Part shown: positions 33,547-44,599 of the stretch, piece after piece
How the letters are laid out: each line of letters starts with the position of its first letter
Numbering within the stretch: position 1 is the stretch's first letter
From: Xylaria sp. FL1777
Lineage: Eukaryota > Ascomycota > Sordariomycetes > Xylariales > Xylariaceae
Assembly: GCA_022578965.1 (NCBI GenBank)
Contig: MU400526.1
Coordinates: forward strand, 62,001-126,000
Direction: 5' to 3'
DNA length: 64,000 nt
Program-made: the position numbers and the translations under genes
The notes under the pieces: model-generated
The model's database searches: none
What the model was told of the DNA's origin: nothing
Seen by the model: only the letters and a program-made list of their open reading frames with translations

Positions 33547-35700
33547 ATGGCGGAACGAAACTACGACGACTGTAACGAGGCCTTAGACCCTGAACTACTT
33601 TACACCAAGGAATACTGCATTGGTTCGGGCCCTACCGTCTTGACTGGGGTGTTGGTTTGCTGACTTTTGTCTACATAGGAGGAGGTAGCTTTGGGAAGGT
33701 CTACAAGGGGTATGTTATTCCTCGGAGGGGCTTACTATGTGCAGATAACTAATTGCCCCCCCGCAAAGTGTTGAGAAGCGGACAGGAGAGGCCGTGGCTA
33801 TCAAGATCATTGATATAGAAAGTGCCGAAGACGAAGTCGAGGATATTATACAGGAAATTGCTATCCTGTCCGAACTCCAGTCGCCTTACGTTACGAAATA
33901 CTACGGCTCTTACGCTAAAGGTGCAGAGCTATGGATTGTTATGGAATTCTGTGCGGGTGGTAGCTGTGCCGATTTGATGAAACCAGGCATGATCGGGGAG
34001 GATTACATCGCCATCATCGTCCGAGAGCTACTGCTTGGCCTAGAGTACTTGCATGCAGATAAGAAGCTCCACCGGGACATTAAGGGTATTGCACCTTTTC
34101 TCATACCAGGGTTTATATAACATGGCCGTACTAACAAGAAACTTTTACAGCTGCCAACGTTCTACTTGGGTCCAACGGACAAGTCAAGTTGGCCGACTTT
34201 GGGGTTTCGGGACAACTCTCTGCCACCATGACCAAGAAGAACACTTTTGTGGGAACCCCTTTCTGGATGGCTCCGGAGGTTATCAAACAATCTGGTTATG
34301 ATCATAAGGCGGATATATGGTCCTTGGGTATCACCGCATTGGAGCTTGCCAATGGTGAGCCGCCCTATGCGGACATTCACCCCATGAAGGTGTTGTTTCT
34401 CATTCCAAAGAACGCCCCACCGCGACTGGAAGGGAATTTCACCAAAGCATTCAAAGAGTTCATCGAAGCATGTTTACAACGCGATCCTAAGGACCGACCA
34501 TCGGCAAGGGAGCTTCTGAAGCATCCCTTCATCCGCAAAGCGAAAAAGACAAGTTATCTGACCGAGTTAATCGAGCGATATCAACGATGGAGTGCGACGC
34601 ACAAAGCAGATGAGGAAGAACAATTCGAGGAAGGAGAGGCCGTGCAGCAGAATCCCGTAAACGAGGACATGTGGGATTTCGGTACTGTCCGGATGATAGG
34701 CGAAAGAGGCGGTCTGGTTCATCGGCCGGGACTGAATCCGTTAGACGAGTCCACCAGGAATGCCCGAGCATCAAGACCTTTAGAAGGAGACTATGGTGAG
34801 AGTCCAAGGGCAACCTCTCCTAGTAAAGTCCAGACCCATGATTTCGCCGAGTCATCCGTTTTGAGTACCCTCAAAGGTCCAAATGGTCCATCCTTAGGCA
34901 CTTCACGACAAGTTTCCCCTCAGCGAAAGCCAGTCCCAACCAGCACGCCTCACTCGCCTTCAAAAGTTGATCTACCGCCTTCACCACCAAAGCATGCCTT
35001 TGATCCCAGCACTCCACGCCCTGTTACGAAACAGATACTGCCTGTTCCTACGATGACATCGGCCGACTATGATAGAGCTTTACAGGAACAGCTGCATCAG
35101 GAAATGAATTCATTGAATATTGCGGAACATCAGATACCGAAAGCCGGACAACAGTCATTCTTTCCACACCAGCCCTCACAATCGCAAATGCAGCAACCCC
35201 GCCCGCCTCCCAAAATTGGTCCGATGCATTTGCCCGAAATCCCGCCCTACCGTGGGCCTCCTTCACAGATCCCCCTACAGAGAGTGACTAATCAACCTCC
35301 TCCTTCGCAAGCATTTGCATCTAAAGCACAGCCCAAACAATTACCTCCTGCTCCGGAGAGTTTTCCGTCACCCGCCCCCGCAAACCCTAATGGTGAGCTT
35401 GATGCTCTAAATGATGTTATTTTCCCAGCCCTAGAAGAGGCACTCAAGCGCAGGCAAATACGCTTACAGCAACTGTACCGGAACGAGAAGATCGTGACGC
35501 CTCAGCGGCAGCGCGCTGAAGCGGCACATGACAAGATTCGAAAGCATGTCTACAAGCTTGCGAATGTATGTAAGGAGCTTGATCGGCTGGACAAGGCTGA
35601 ACCAGTTGGTATGGGCAAAGATGTAGGCACTTTTCTTGAAGGCTTGCTGGAGGAGATACTTGTTAGGGTTGAACCCTTGGACGAGGAAGAACTTGAGTAA
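33547..35700 (+). CDS. Ste20-family germinal-centre kinase (GCK III, MST-1/Sps1-like)
   Basis: A Ser/Thr kinase of the GCK III branch, which in ascomycetes acts with the septation-initiation and morphogenesis networks. Four exons, 33547-33622, 33679-33709, 33769-34085 and 34151-35700, give 657 aa; exon 2 is only 31 nt. The kinase domain covers about residues 19-275. The glycine loop is GGGSFGKVYKG (26-36), with ATP lysine 48 in AVAIKII. Glu 65 lies in the alphaC helix. The catalytic loop LHRDIKAAN (136-144) is split by intron 3, DFG is at 157-159, and the activation segment has GTPFWMAPEVI. The C-terminal half is Pro/Ser/Gln-rich and probably disordered. It ends in a conserved helical region containing DALNDVIFPALEEALKRRQ. 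All catalytic residues are present. MST-1 versus SID-1 orthology was not separable by eye. Confidence 0.92.
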
Positions 35701-36119
35701 ATCCCATGAGATACCGTGTCCATTTTCCTTGGGGCGATTGCGCCTGACGTAGACTAAGCAGCCTGCCTTTCTACTCCAGCATCAACGCGACAGCGTATGA
35801 CATATACGGAACCATCACTTGATTGTCATTCTATCAAGTGTGTCATGGCTGTTGATTCACTTCATACCTACTTGACTTTTCTCACATGGCAGCGTCTCAG
35901 CCACTCAACATATTTGTATTTAATATCATGTCATACAGCAAGTCTTGCTACTGACTGAATGCCTGAATTCCTGCCTCGAATATCTCTATCGGTGCGCTGC
36001 TAATGGCAGTATGCCTCATAAAAGAATGAAGAAAACTGATTAGGTTCCTGCTGTTGAGAAGATTTCCAATCATACCATCTATTCCTGTTTAACTTTCTCG
36101 TGTTTTGACGCCCAATTCC
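35701..36119. other. Convergent intergenic region
   Basis: The shared 3' flank of the kinase and the coiled-coil gene. A near-palindromic ACTTGATTGTCATTCTATCA phrase lies near 35817-35836. No gene is supported. Confidence 0.45.
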
Positions 36120-37368
36120 TTACACGAGCTCCGCTTTATCTGAAGATTTCTCCCGGGCTTTTGTTGACCAAAATTGTCGAAATCGTCGTTGTATAGAAGT
36201 CCTGCTGGATTTGGCTTGAGGTTTTGTGATGGATTCGCTGGGCGTAGCTATAGATGGGGTTTTCATTTCAACCTCCTCCTCCCTGTTGTCGTCATCGATG
36301 CTCCCAGCCAGCGGCGTGTCGAAATCACCGTCTAAACCAGTATGAATTACCTCTTTTCCTTTCCCCTTGTTGTTGGCCTGCTCTGCGGTGGCCACACTCA
36401 ATCGGCTCCCGCTTTCTCTCGAAAGGGGAGTCGCGCCTCTGGATAACGGGATAGGTGTTCTCACACTGCTGCTGCTGTGCCGTGAATGTGGCGTCAGAGC
36501 TCGAGACGAGTGCGCAGTATCCTCCTCGGGCAGGGTGATCTTTTCGGGTAGCTCCCACATCAGACAGACGTCGCGAAATAGGAGTCGGTGGTGTTCGCAG
36601 TGGTTGTCGTAGACCTCGCGAACCCGCCCCACGTAGTACTAGTACAGCTTTTCCAGCTCGCTGTCCTTCTCGGCGCGTGACTTTGTCGGTGCCGCGTGGT
36701 GCCGCCTCACAAGCTCGTGGAGGTTCCAGATGTATGTCTCGCGGAGTCGTCGGCACGTCGCTTTGTATTTCTCGATGTCACTTTTGAGCTGAGATGATGT
36801 TAAGAGGCGTGTTAGACACTGCCCGGTTCGACGACATAACAAAGGTAGAGAGATGTGGCATCGGGCAAACTTATAATTCACCCCCGGCTATACATCATGA
36901 CGTTTGGCATTTGATATGGCAGGGAATGGAAAATGTTTCACTCACGAAATCTCTCCAGTAACACCGCGAGCACCCACAGGGTGAGCTCGGGGAGTCCGCG
37001 TAGGAAGGGCGCCGTAATTTGCGGTCGTCCCGAGCACAGCCGTAGCCCTCGCTGTGTGAAATGCGGCTGGCGCTAGGATATGACAGCCCGTGGCCGACTT
37101 CATGGGGGCATTGGCCCTGGTAGTGGATATGGATGCCAGCATCGGGTCCGGCTCCGGGCCCGCGATTCGGCGGTATTCGTGAAGGCGCCGGGGCTCGTAG
37201 GTGGTTCATGTAACCGGCGGCATTGAAGGCGTTCGGGTTGGACCTCGGGTTTCTGTAATACGCAGCTTGCCTCCTCCTGGTCTCGGCGCTGGTCGCGACG
37301 GCGGCGGCCGCTCCGCTCAGAGCCGTCAGCGCGCTGACGTCGTGCATCATGGCCATTTGCGCCGTCAT
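36120..37368 (-). pseudogene. Unrecognised coiled-coil protein gene with in-frame TAG
   Basis: Two exons, 36946-37368 and 36120-36788 (donor GTGAGT, acceptor CTCAG, phase 0), would encode 363 aa were it not for an in-frame TAG at 36639-36641. The N-terminal part is Ala/Arg/Pro-rich with a Cys/His patch (YQGQCPHEVGHG, then SPCGCSRCYW). Exon 2 opens with a charged helix, LKSDIEKYKATCRRLRE, and ELEKLY just before the TAG. After the TAG the same frame continues as YYVGRVREVYDNHCEHHRLL and a Ser/Pro/Glu-rich tail. Continuity of the charged helix across the codon suggests a nonsense mutation rather than a natural end. A stretch that would remove the TAG as an intron would be only about 30 nt, too short. 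A sequencing error is the main alternative. The truncated product would have 190 aa. The family is not recognised. Confidence 0.55.
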
Positions 37369-38219
37369 CTCTGCGGTAGTAAGAATGACTATTGGTATGG
37401 CTGTCTTGATTTGAAGATTTGCTATATAACTGACTGCGATGGTTGAGAATAGTATTCGGCATCATGAGAAGCTAAGATAGGCGTCGTAATACCTATCTAC
37501 CTGGATAAGTAACTACCCAATCTAGTAGTTCCCAGTCATACCTAGTCTTTACTCCTGCTTCCTGCTGCCTGACTATATCACTACAACACTTACTCGTGGT
37601 TTATATTTGAGTTGCGACTCCCGTGGAGAAAGTAACTTTCAAGCCCTACCTATGTAGCAGTTTGGATGAAATGTGGAGGCTACAACATCAGACGTCTTTG
37701 TCTATAATTTGCTATACGAGTATTATATTCTCTTGATTCAGTTCAAGTTGCTGATACATCTTGGTATCTCCATAGGTATATTAGGACCGTTATGTAATAC
37801 CTATGGAAAAACATACGCATTGTCAATGAGTACCTATGTAAATAGTAGGTATTTTCCAAACTTCCATGTAAATACCTAGGTACTTAGTATATATCATATT
37901 TTAGGACCAATCAGAGCGGATGGTTGATACGAAAAAGGCCCTGTGGGTCTGTGGCTCGCGCACTCGCGGGCTGTGTGGCAAGCGCCGCCTGCCTGTGGCA
38001 CTAAGGGAAAAAAGTTCTAGTGAAGCAGCGCAATGCCTCGGGAGAAGGTGCGGAATGCCACGGGCTGTTTTGAATCCACAAAGTCCACCCACCTTGACTG
38101 GACATCTTCTGGATGTTTTGCGCTATTTGCAGCATTCTTTCTATCGACAAATTTCCTCCCACTCTCGCTCAACCCGACCAACTCCCTTCGCCCTCCCTAA
38201 GTCTCCAGGTATAGACGCC
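37369..38219. other. Divergent promoter region, coiled-coil gene and IDH1
   Basis: Shared upstream DNA of the coiled-coil gene (minus) and IDH1 (plus). It contains ACCTAGGTA-type motifs near 37870-37885 and a CCAAT element. No gene is supported. Confidence 0.5.
37907..37913 (+). promoter_or_regulatory. CCAATCA box
   Basis: CCAATCA lies about 310 nt upstream of the IDH1 start. The ascomycete CCAAT-binding (Hap/AnCF) complex controls many respiratory and TCA-cycle genes. The target gene makes this plausible; binding is inferred. Confidence 0.4.
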
Positions 38220-39538
38220 ATGCTGTCGCCCAGGACTGCTCAGGTACGTCTTATCTTACTTGGTCAATTCATGTCTTCTCCCACGTCTTCTCCCATCTCT
38301 CGCTTTCACATGTTTCAATGCAGGGATAATAGCTGACCTTTTTTTTTTTTTTTCTCGGTGCAGCGCCTTGCGCGAGCAGCTTCTCGCCAGCCTTACCTTC
38401 AGAATGTGTCGCGCTCCTACGCTACAGTCGAAACCGATATCTTCAAGCCCACCAAGTTCGGCAGCAAGTACACCGTCACTCTCATCCCCGGTGATGGTAT
38501 CGGTGCCGAGGTCGCAGAGAGCGTTAAGACCATCTTTAAGGCCGACAGCGTGCCCATCGACTGGGAACAGGTGGATGCCTCCGGTGTCGACAGCGGTGCC
38601 CCCGGCAGTGCCGAGGAGATGTTCCGCGAGTCTATCGCGTCCCTCAAGAGAAATAAGCTTGGATTGAAGGGTATCCTACACACTCCCATCAGCAGATCTG
38701 GCCACCAGAGTTTCAACGTCGCCATGCGCCAGGAGCTCGACATCTACGCCTCCGTCTGTCTGATCAAGAATATCCCGGGCTACAACACCCGCCACAAGGA
38801 CGTCGATCTAGTCATCATTCGAGAGAACACCGAGGGTGAATACAGTGGCTTAGAGCACCAGAGTGTTCCCGGCGTCGTCGAGTCCCTCAAGATCATCACC
38901 CGCCTCAAGTCTGAGCGAATCGCTAAGTTCGCTTTCGCTTTCGCCCTAGCCAACAACCGCAAGAAAGTCACTTGCATCCACAAGGCCAACATTATGAAGT
39001 TGGCTGATGGTCTTTTCCGAAGGACAGTCCAGGCCGTGGCAGCTGACTACCCCACCATCGAAGTTAATGACATGATTGTGGACAATGCCAGTATGCAGGC
39101 AGTCTCAAAACCCCAGCAGTTTGATGTTATGGTTATGCCCAACCTCTACGGTGGCATTCTGTCCAACATCGGTGCCGCCCTTGTTGGCGGCCCAGGCATC
39201 GTCCCTGGCTGCAACATGGGACGTGATGTTGCTGTGTTCGAGCCCGGCTGCCGACACGTTGGTTTAGACATCAAGGGCAAGGACCAGGCCAACCCTACTG
39301 CTCTGCTCCTATCTGGTACCATGCTTCTCCGCCATTTGGGTCTCGATGAACACGCAAACCGCATCTCCAGGGCCGTCTACAGCGTCATCGCCGATGGGTA
39401 ATTATACATCCATTCCCGTCGTTCTAATACTTCCTCACTAACGAATTTTACAGTAAGTATCGCACACGCGACATGGGTGGTGACTCAACAACCCACGAGT
39501 TCACCCGTGCCATCCTCGACAAGATGGACACCTTGTAA
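38220..39538 (+). CDS. IDH1: NAD-dependent isocitrate dehydrogenase subunit 1, mitochondrial
   Basis: Idh1 is the regulatory subunit of the mitochondrial NAD isocitrate dehydrogenase octamer, which makes 2-oxoglutarate in the TCA cycle. Three exons, 38220-38243, 38364-39397 and 39454-39538, give 380 aa. The first exon codes for only eight residues. The N-terminus MLSPRTAQRLARAASRQP is basic and amphipathic, a good mitochondrial presequence, ending near SRSYATVE. Next come VTLIPGDGIGAEVAESVK, GLKGILHTPISRSGHQSFNV, LVIIRENTEGEYSGLEHQ, KVTCIHKANIMK and MVMPNLYGGILSNIGAALVG. The form NLYGGILSNIGAA, rather than NLYGDILSD, is typical of the Idh1 subunit and not the catalytic Idh2. Intron 1 contains a T-run just before its acceptor. 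The C-terminus is RDMGGDSTTHEFTRAIL. Intact. Confidence 0.95.
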
Positions 39539-40423
39539 ATAATAGAAACGAATCATTTCCTTCCTATACCCAACCTCAACACTACCGATCCACCCACCAT
39601 GTTTCTTCAATAGAGCTAGGGATTTGACGATGATGGCATGACTACATGGAGTCTCGTTGGGCAACGACTTGACCTGAAGCTGTATTCTAGGTGAATTAGG
39701 ATAGGGCCTATGCGTACAGTTCATATGTTTAAACCTGGCTTAGTTAGAAGGTATTCTGGATTTTTGCATATTTGGCTTTTTGCTGATTTTCTGTTCGGAT
39801 GTCAATTTGTGAAAAGAAAAAAGAATTGTTTAAATTATTATAATTGCTCGAGTGAACAACTGCCTCGAATTGGTTAACGAGAGATGCTTATGCTTTGATG
39901 TAACGAACCCCGGATATCTCCTAAGGAGAGATTGCGATTACAATATTAGATACTTCATATCATTGTTTATTCACTCCCATATTTTGAACAGACCAAGTCC
40001 ACACTGCCTTCCTTAGTTCCTTCCCAAACAGAAGGTCGTTGTCACATTCATTAGCCATGAGTTCGACCATCCAACTGCCCATAAGCTAGCGCTAGAAATC
40101 GTCTATCCCTTCAAATACTACGTACAGTGTATTTTTGGGGGGGTTCACTGGCGTCTCAATGATAGTGGCGACGTTTCAGGTACCGCTGGCTGGCTTCTTC
40201 ACAGCATTTTTAGGCCCGTCCGCGCCTTTCAGCAACAGTTCGATCCGGATCCCTGGTCACTTTGGTGAGAGTTGAAGCTCTGGTCCAGAGTCCCGATTGC
40301 CTATCTCAATGCACGAGTTTTCCGTGGAGTCTGGCGAAAGAATATATACAGCCCATATTAGTCCGTCTCATTATTGCCAGCACACCACTTGCATCGCAAC
40401 GTCTCGTGAGACAGGTAGCCCTG
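39539..40423. other. Convergent intergenic region
   Basis: The 3' flanks of IDH1 and the GNAT gene. AT-rich at 39730-39850. No gene is supported. Confidence 0.5.
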
Positions 40424-41131
40424 TTAAGATGTACTCGCCAGCACATAATGGCCCAGCTCCAGAGGCTGCCCCAGCCTATGTAGCTGCGTATCCGGCTCCT
40501 CCCACGTGCCGAAGTGTTCGAAACCCAACTTCTCGAGAACTTTCTGACTGCCCTTGTTATACGTCGCGATCTCAGCCGATATGCACTCCCGCGCCAGCTT
40601 CACCCCTTCGCCCTCGCCCTCGCCCTCCTCTTTCGTCGTCCGCAGCGTGTCGGCATGGATCTCGACCTCGACCTCCTCCCTAGGCAACTCCCACCACGCC
40701 GCCAGCACGGCGCGCATGGCCTCGGTCGCGTACCCGCGCCCCCAGTGCGCCGGCGCCAGCTTGTACCCGAGCTCGGGCCAGCCGCCCGTGCCGGACCGCA
40801 CGGCGTGGACGCCGCCGTCGCCGATCAGCTCGCCCGTCGCGGCCACGAAGATGCCGAAGATGAAGGTCTCGCGACGCCCCGGCTTGTCGCTGTCCGCGAG
40901 GTCCTCCAGCGCCGTCCGCGTCTCCGCCTCCGTCGCGTCGGGAACCCCCAGCGAGCTCTCCGACATGAACGCCGCCTGCTTCCGCAGCGCGTGGTACGCC
41001 TCCAGATCGTCGTGCGTCAGGGGCCGCAGCAGCAGTCGCGCTGTGTGGATTGCCGGCCGCGCTGAGCTCGGTGGTAAGGGGAGACGGGGGAGCGTTGTCC
41101 GCACTGCGATGTTGGTGCTGGGTGATGTCAT
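40424..41131 (-). CDS. GNAT-family N-acetyltransferase, RimJ/RimL-like
   Basis: An acetyl-CoA-dependent acyltransferase of the GNAT fold, most like the RimJ/RimL group that acetylates protein N-termini or small amines. A single exon of 235 aa. The family start is TARLLLRPLTHDDLEAYHAL (about residues 30-49), followed by IFGIFVAATGELIGDGGVH and ELGYKLAPAHWGRGYATEAM, where WGRGYATEA is the acetyl-CoA pyrophosphate-binding loop. AEIATYNKGSQKVLEKLGFE is the final motif, with the conserved N and KLGF. An EGEGEGEG run encoded by GAGGGC repeats interrupts the domain and may be a slippage expansion. GC-rich codons open long shadow frames on the opposite strand. Substrate unknown. Confidence 0.88.
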   Translation of the reverse strand: MTSPSTNIAVRTTLPRLPLPPSSARPAIHTARLLLRPLTHDDLEAYHALRKQAAFMSESSLGVPDATEAETRTALEDLADSDKPGRRETFIFGIFVAATGELIGDGGVHAVRSGTGGWPELGYKLAPAHWGRGYATEAMRAVLAAWWELPREEVEVEIHADTLRTTKEEGEGEGEGVKLARECISAEIATYNKGSQKVLEKLGFEHFGTWEEPDTQLHRLGQPLELGHYVLASTS

Positions 41132-44100
41132 TTTGGCGAGGCGTTCTGTGTATTGTTTGGGAGGGTGTTTAATGCGGATGGTGCGAAGGGGCGTGGCGTC
41201 GAAAGGAGTGTAGTTACTGGTATCTTGAAATTCACTTCTTATATATATATAATACAGAATAATCGGCCTGTGGTGCCGCTAGCTGAGCCGTATGCCGTAT
41301 GACTCATGCCGTGATTTATCGGCGCGGTGGATATATTTCCGGGACCTGCTAAGTCAAGGCCTCGGAGTCCGGCGTTGGTTAGAGGCTGAGAGGCGTGGCA
41401 CTACGCGACCGGGCTAATCGGTTTTGCTCTTTCTTTGTCTTCCTCCACGCCTAACCTCTCGGTCTTCACCGAGCTGACTCACTGAATAGTTATGACGGCG
41501 GGCAATTAGGGGCATCTTGGAAGGAAAACTATGAATCTCAATGTCTGTTTTCTAGACTGCTTAGAGTATTAGTGTCTACTCGTCTACCTTACACTATCAA
41601 TAGAGAAAAAAAAACAATAAAGAATCACTAAGGCTCACTTTTACAAAGATCATGCCAGAATAGCCCGTACAATTGTTACGACGCAAAAGGCCATTGCAGG
41701 AGTAAGTAAGGCTTGGGCTTGGCTGTCCATCCAGTGTAACGAAGAGGAAACGGGTCAATCAATCGGTCGGTTGGTCGGGTTCGGTTGACTGATTCATGGT
41801 GAAGTAGTTATCTTAATCTTTGCAATAACTTAGCTTTAACAATTATTCAGAATTTCAACATATAATGTAATCAATAGATCCATAATTTGTTTACTTTCAA
41901 GCGGCCTTCGTGCAAGAATAAAGATTGATAGTTGCTAGACAAGATAAACCCGACTACGTAAATAAGTATTCAAGCTGTAAAACGTGTGATGAAGCCCTCC
42001 TCAACTATTTGCTGAAATTAGGTAATTACACAAGGCTTGATGTTTCTTCAAATCTACATAGGTATATATCTTTCGATATTCAAACGAAAAGGCACATATC
42101 TTTTATGGATATGCCGTGGTGTTGGTGCCTATAAGAGATGCCTTTATTGTTCGTAGTGAGTATCACTGAAACATTGCCCATGAAGAGTTCGGGCTGGAGA
42201 ACCTCTTCGGGACAGCCATGCTTGGTCTCCTGACGACGTTTGCGAAAGGGGCGCGCGCTTACGAAAGGAAAGAAGGAAAGACGTTCTCGATAAATCAAGA
42301 CGGCCCCAGGTCCAAAACCGCCATCGTCGCACGGACCCTTTCGATCAATCGGCTACCCTTGGTTTGACTCGCACTTACTTAGTATACATCCCGAAGAATT
42401 GGATTGCCCCGGAGATCATGCGCTTTAGCGAATCTCAGGTTTCAGATGAACCAGTTCGTGGAGGCTGGAAGATCCAGAGATCGTTTGACTCCATCTTATC
42501 GGAGATTAGGAGCCGTTCAAACAGATATCATGGACGGAATATCTCCGATGCGCGCAATTCGTTCTAACAGGTGCTAGGTCCGCGATTTTGGTCTTAGGCC
42601 TGCACGTGTTAACCAGCCAAGTCGATAAATTCGAAATGAGATCGTGGGTGTAGTTTGTTAGTATCTACTGTAGTATCTTACGATTCAATGGTAACAATTT
42701 GGGCACCAAACACCTAGAGTAGACGACCGGCAAGCTCTTAGCCAAGCACGTGTCTGCACTAGTATAAATAGTAGACTACCTAGATAGATAGTACATCCAT
42801 ACTACTTATAGTACAATACGGACCACTCCACTATCTAAGTATGTTATGGCAGCAACTAAGGCAGGTTAGCTATCGGAGTGGGCAGGTGCTAGAGGTGTAG
42901 GGCCTACGCTATGGATATGTAGTCCAGACCCTCCATTTATAATACAACATCCCTTTACTAACAACTTAGTTCTGTTTTTATCGGAAGCTCACCTTCCTGC
43001 CCCGCGGCTTCTGCCCGCGGTACCTAAACAACTGCTGCGGGGAAGAGGATAATGCCTATCTGCGGCCTATCTGTACAGAACTAATTAGCGTCAGTACCAC
43101 GGCTCGCCCTGGTCCGGGTGCGGGTCTCCCTCGCGTCTTTTCGCCGAGAACGGGGCGGGCTAGATACTCAGCTGCCATTCATGGTTAATGGATTACCGCG
43201 AGATAGAGCAGTGATGTTGTGAAACAAGGTGACGACATGCACGCACGCTGCGGCAATGGTGATATGGCACAACAACCAGGCTTCGCTATCGGATTCGCTC
43301 GATGTGTCTTGCTGAATTGGTACTTGACTCGCTCCGGCGGTGAGAAGAGGTCTGCAATTGAGATGATGAGATGATGTCCGTCACAGTCGTAGAGTCTCCC
43401 TCGTCCCTGCGCATGCCGAGGTGCAATCGCATCTAGACATAGTGTTGATCTCTCGTGTCTGTCTGTTGCTACCATGCTTCCCAGCCGGGTAGGTTGAAGA
43501 GGCCCCAGCCCGACGAACCAAGCTTCGACGGTTGTGTGCTACTGATGACTTGCTATACCGGTACCTTTCCTACCTACTCATTTCGGGAAGCGTATCTGGC
43601 CTAAGAGCTTCGACGCTGCACTACACTGCACTACTTGGCACACTAGATGCTAGATGGCGTACTACTGTACACTACGTCGACCTCTCCAGGTCGTGGCCAT
43701 GTCCTGCATCTCACTCGCACAGCCCAGGGAGCTGAAGATGACCCTCCTGCAATTTTCAGCTGCAGCCACTCATGGCACGTAAGCTTCAAGTGCTCACCAC
43801 CGCAGCCGATTCGTCCTAATTATAACGTCACAACGAGTCTCTCGTACGGCAAGGGGTCGCAAGAAGTACCGAGGACGTCTACCAGTGAACGTTGCCATCA
43901 CCATTGTTAAGAGAGATCCCCTACAGCGAGACCCTGGAGAGAGAGGTGGCCCAACAACGTGGTTGGGCAAGCTAGCCCTACCTATCACCAGCTAGTTCGA
44001 GGGAGAGTGGAACGACTGGAGAGGTTGCAGTCGACCAATGAATCCCACCCACTGTTGGCAAGCCCCTTTGACGATAAACGGCGCTAACGTCGGGGTCTCG

Positions 44101-44599
44101 CCTCTCTAAATCCAGGGTTCTTTCCCATATGGCTGAGCCGTTAACACTCTGCCTATCTAGGCATCACATTCGACTGATCCGACCTAACATAGCTGTTTAC
44201 TGCGGTCGGATTATGTTGAAATTCTACCTCGCTATTGGCTTATAGGAAAATCAGCCTCATCCCTGCACGCTAGGTAGTATCGAGAGGAAGCACAGGGAGC
44301 ATTCCTACACCCTCTCCTTGCCCCGTTTCTGCATGTCTTACTCGCCTACCTGCGAGCTCGTAAGCCGTTAGTTGTTTTTTTTTCCTCTCGTTATTCCATG
44401 TCATGGTCCCAAGTGTTTTGCCGTCTCGATAAACCTCTCATTAACGAGTCGATGGGAGCGACTCAATCCCGGATCCCCAACTCCAACTATTAAGACCTCT
44501 GCTCTACAGCGGTCCTGCCCGCCTCTACCTCCGAGTCCTGCCAATATCACCCCGCTCAAGACTCGTGGTCGCAACATCGCGACGAAACCATTTCCTGCG
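41132..44599. other. Gene-poor 3.5 kb divergent region
   Basis: This lies between the GNAT gene (minus) and the SH3-protein gene (plus). It holds a short AT repeat near 41242-41252. Short open frames around 42080-42567 and 43185-43988 show no domains. The last several hundred bases are probably the leader of the SH3-protein gene. The in-frame extension upstream of its ATG (44372-44599) is not initiated by ATG. Confidence 0.45.

Noticed and set aside
40554..41213. 219-codon plus ORF opposite the GNAT gene
   Set aside because: Antisense shadow caused by GC-rich third positions; the minus frame has the GNAT motifs.
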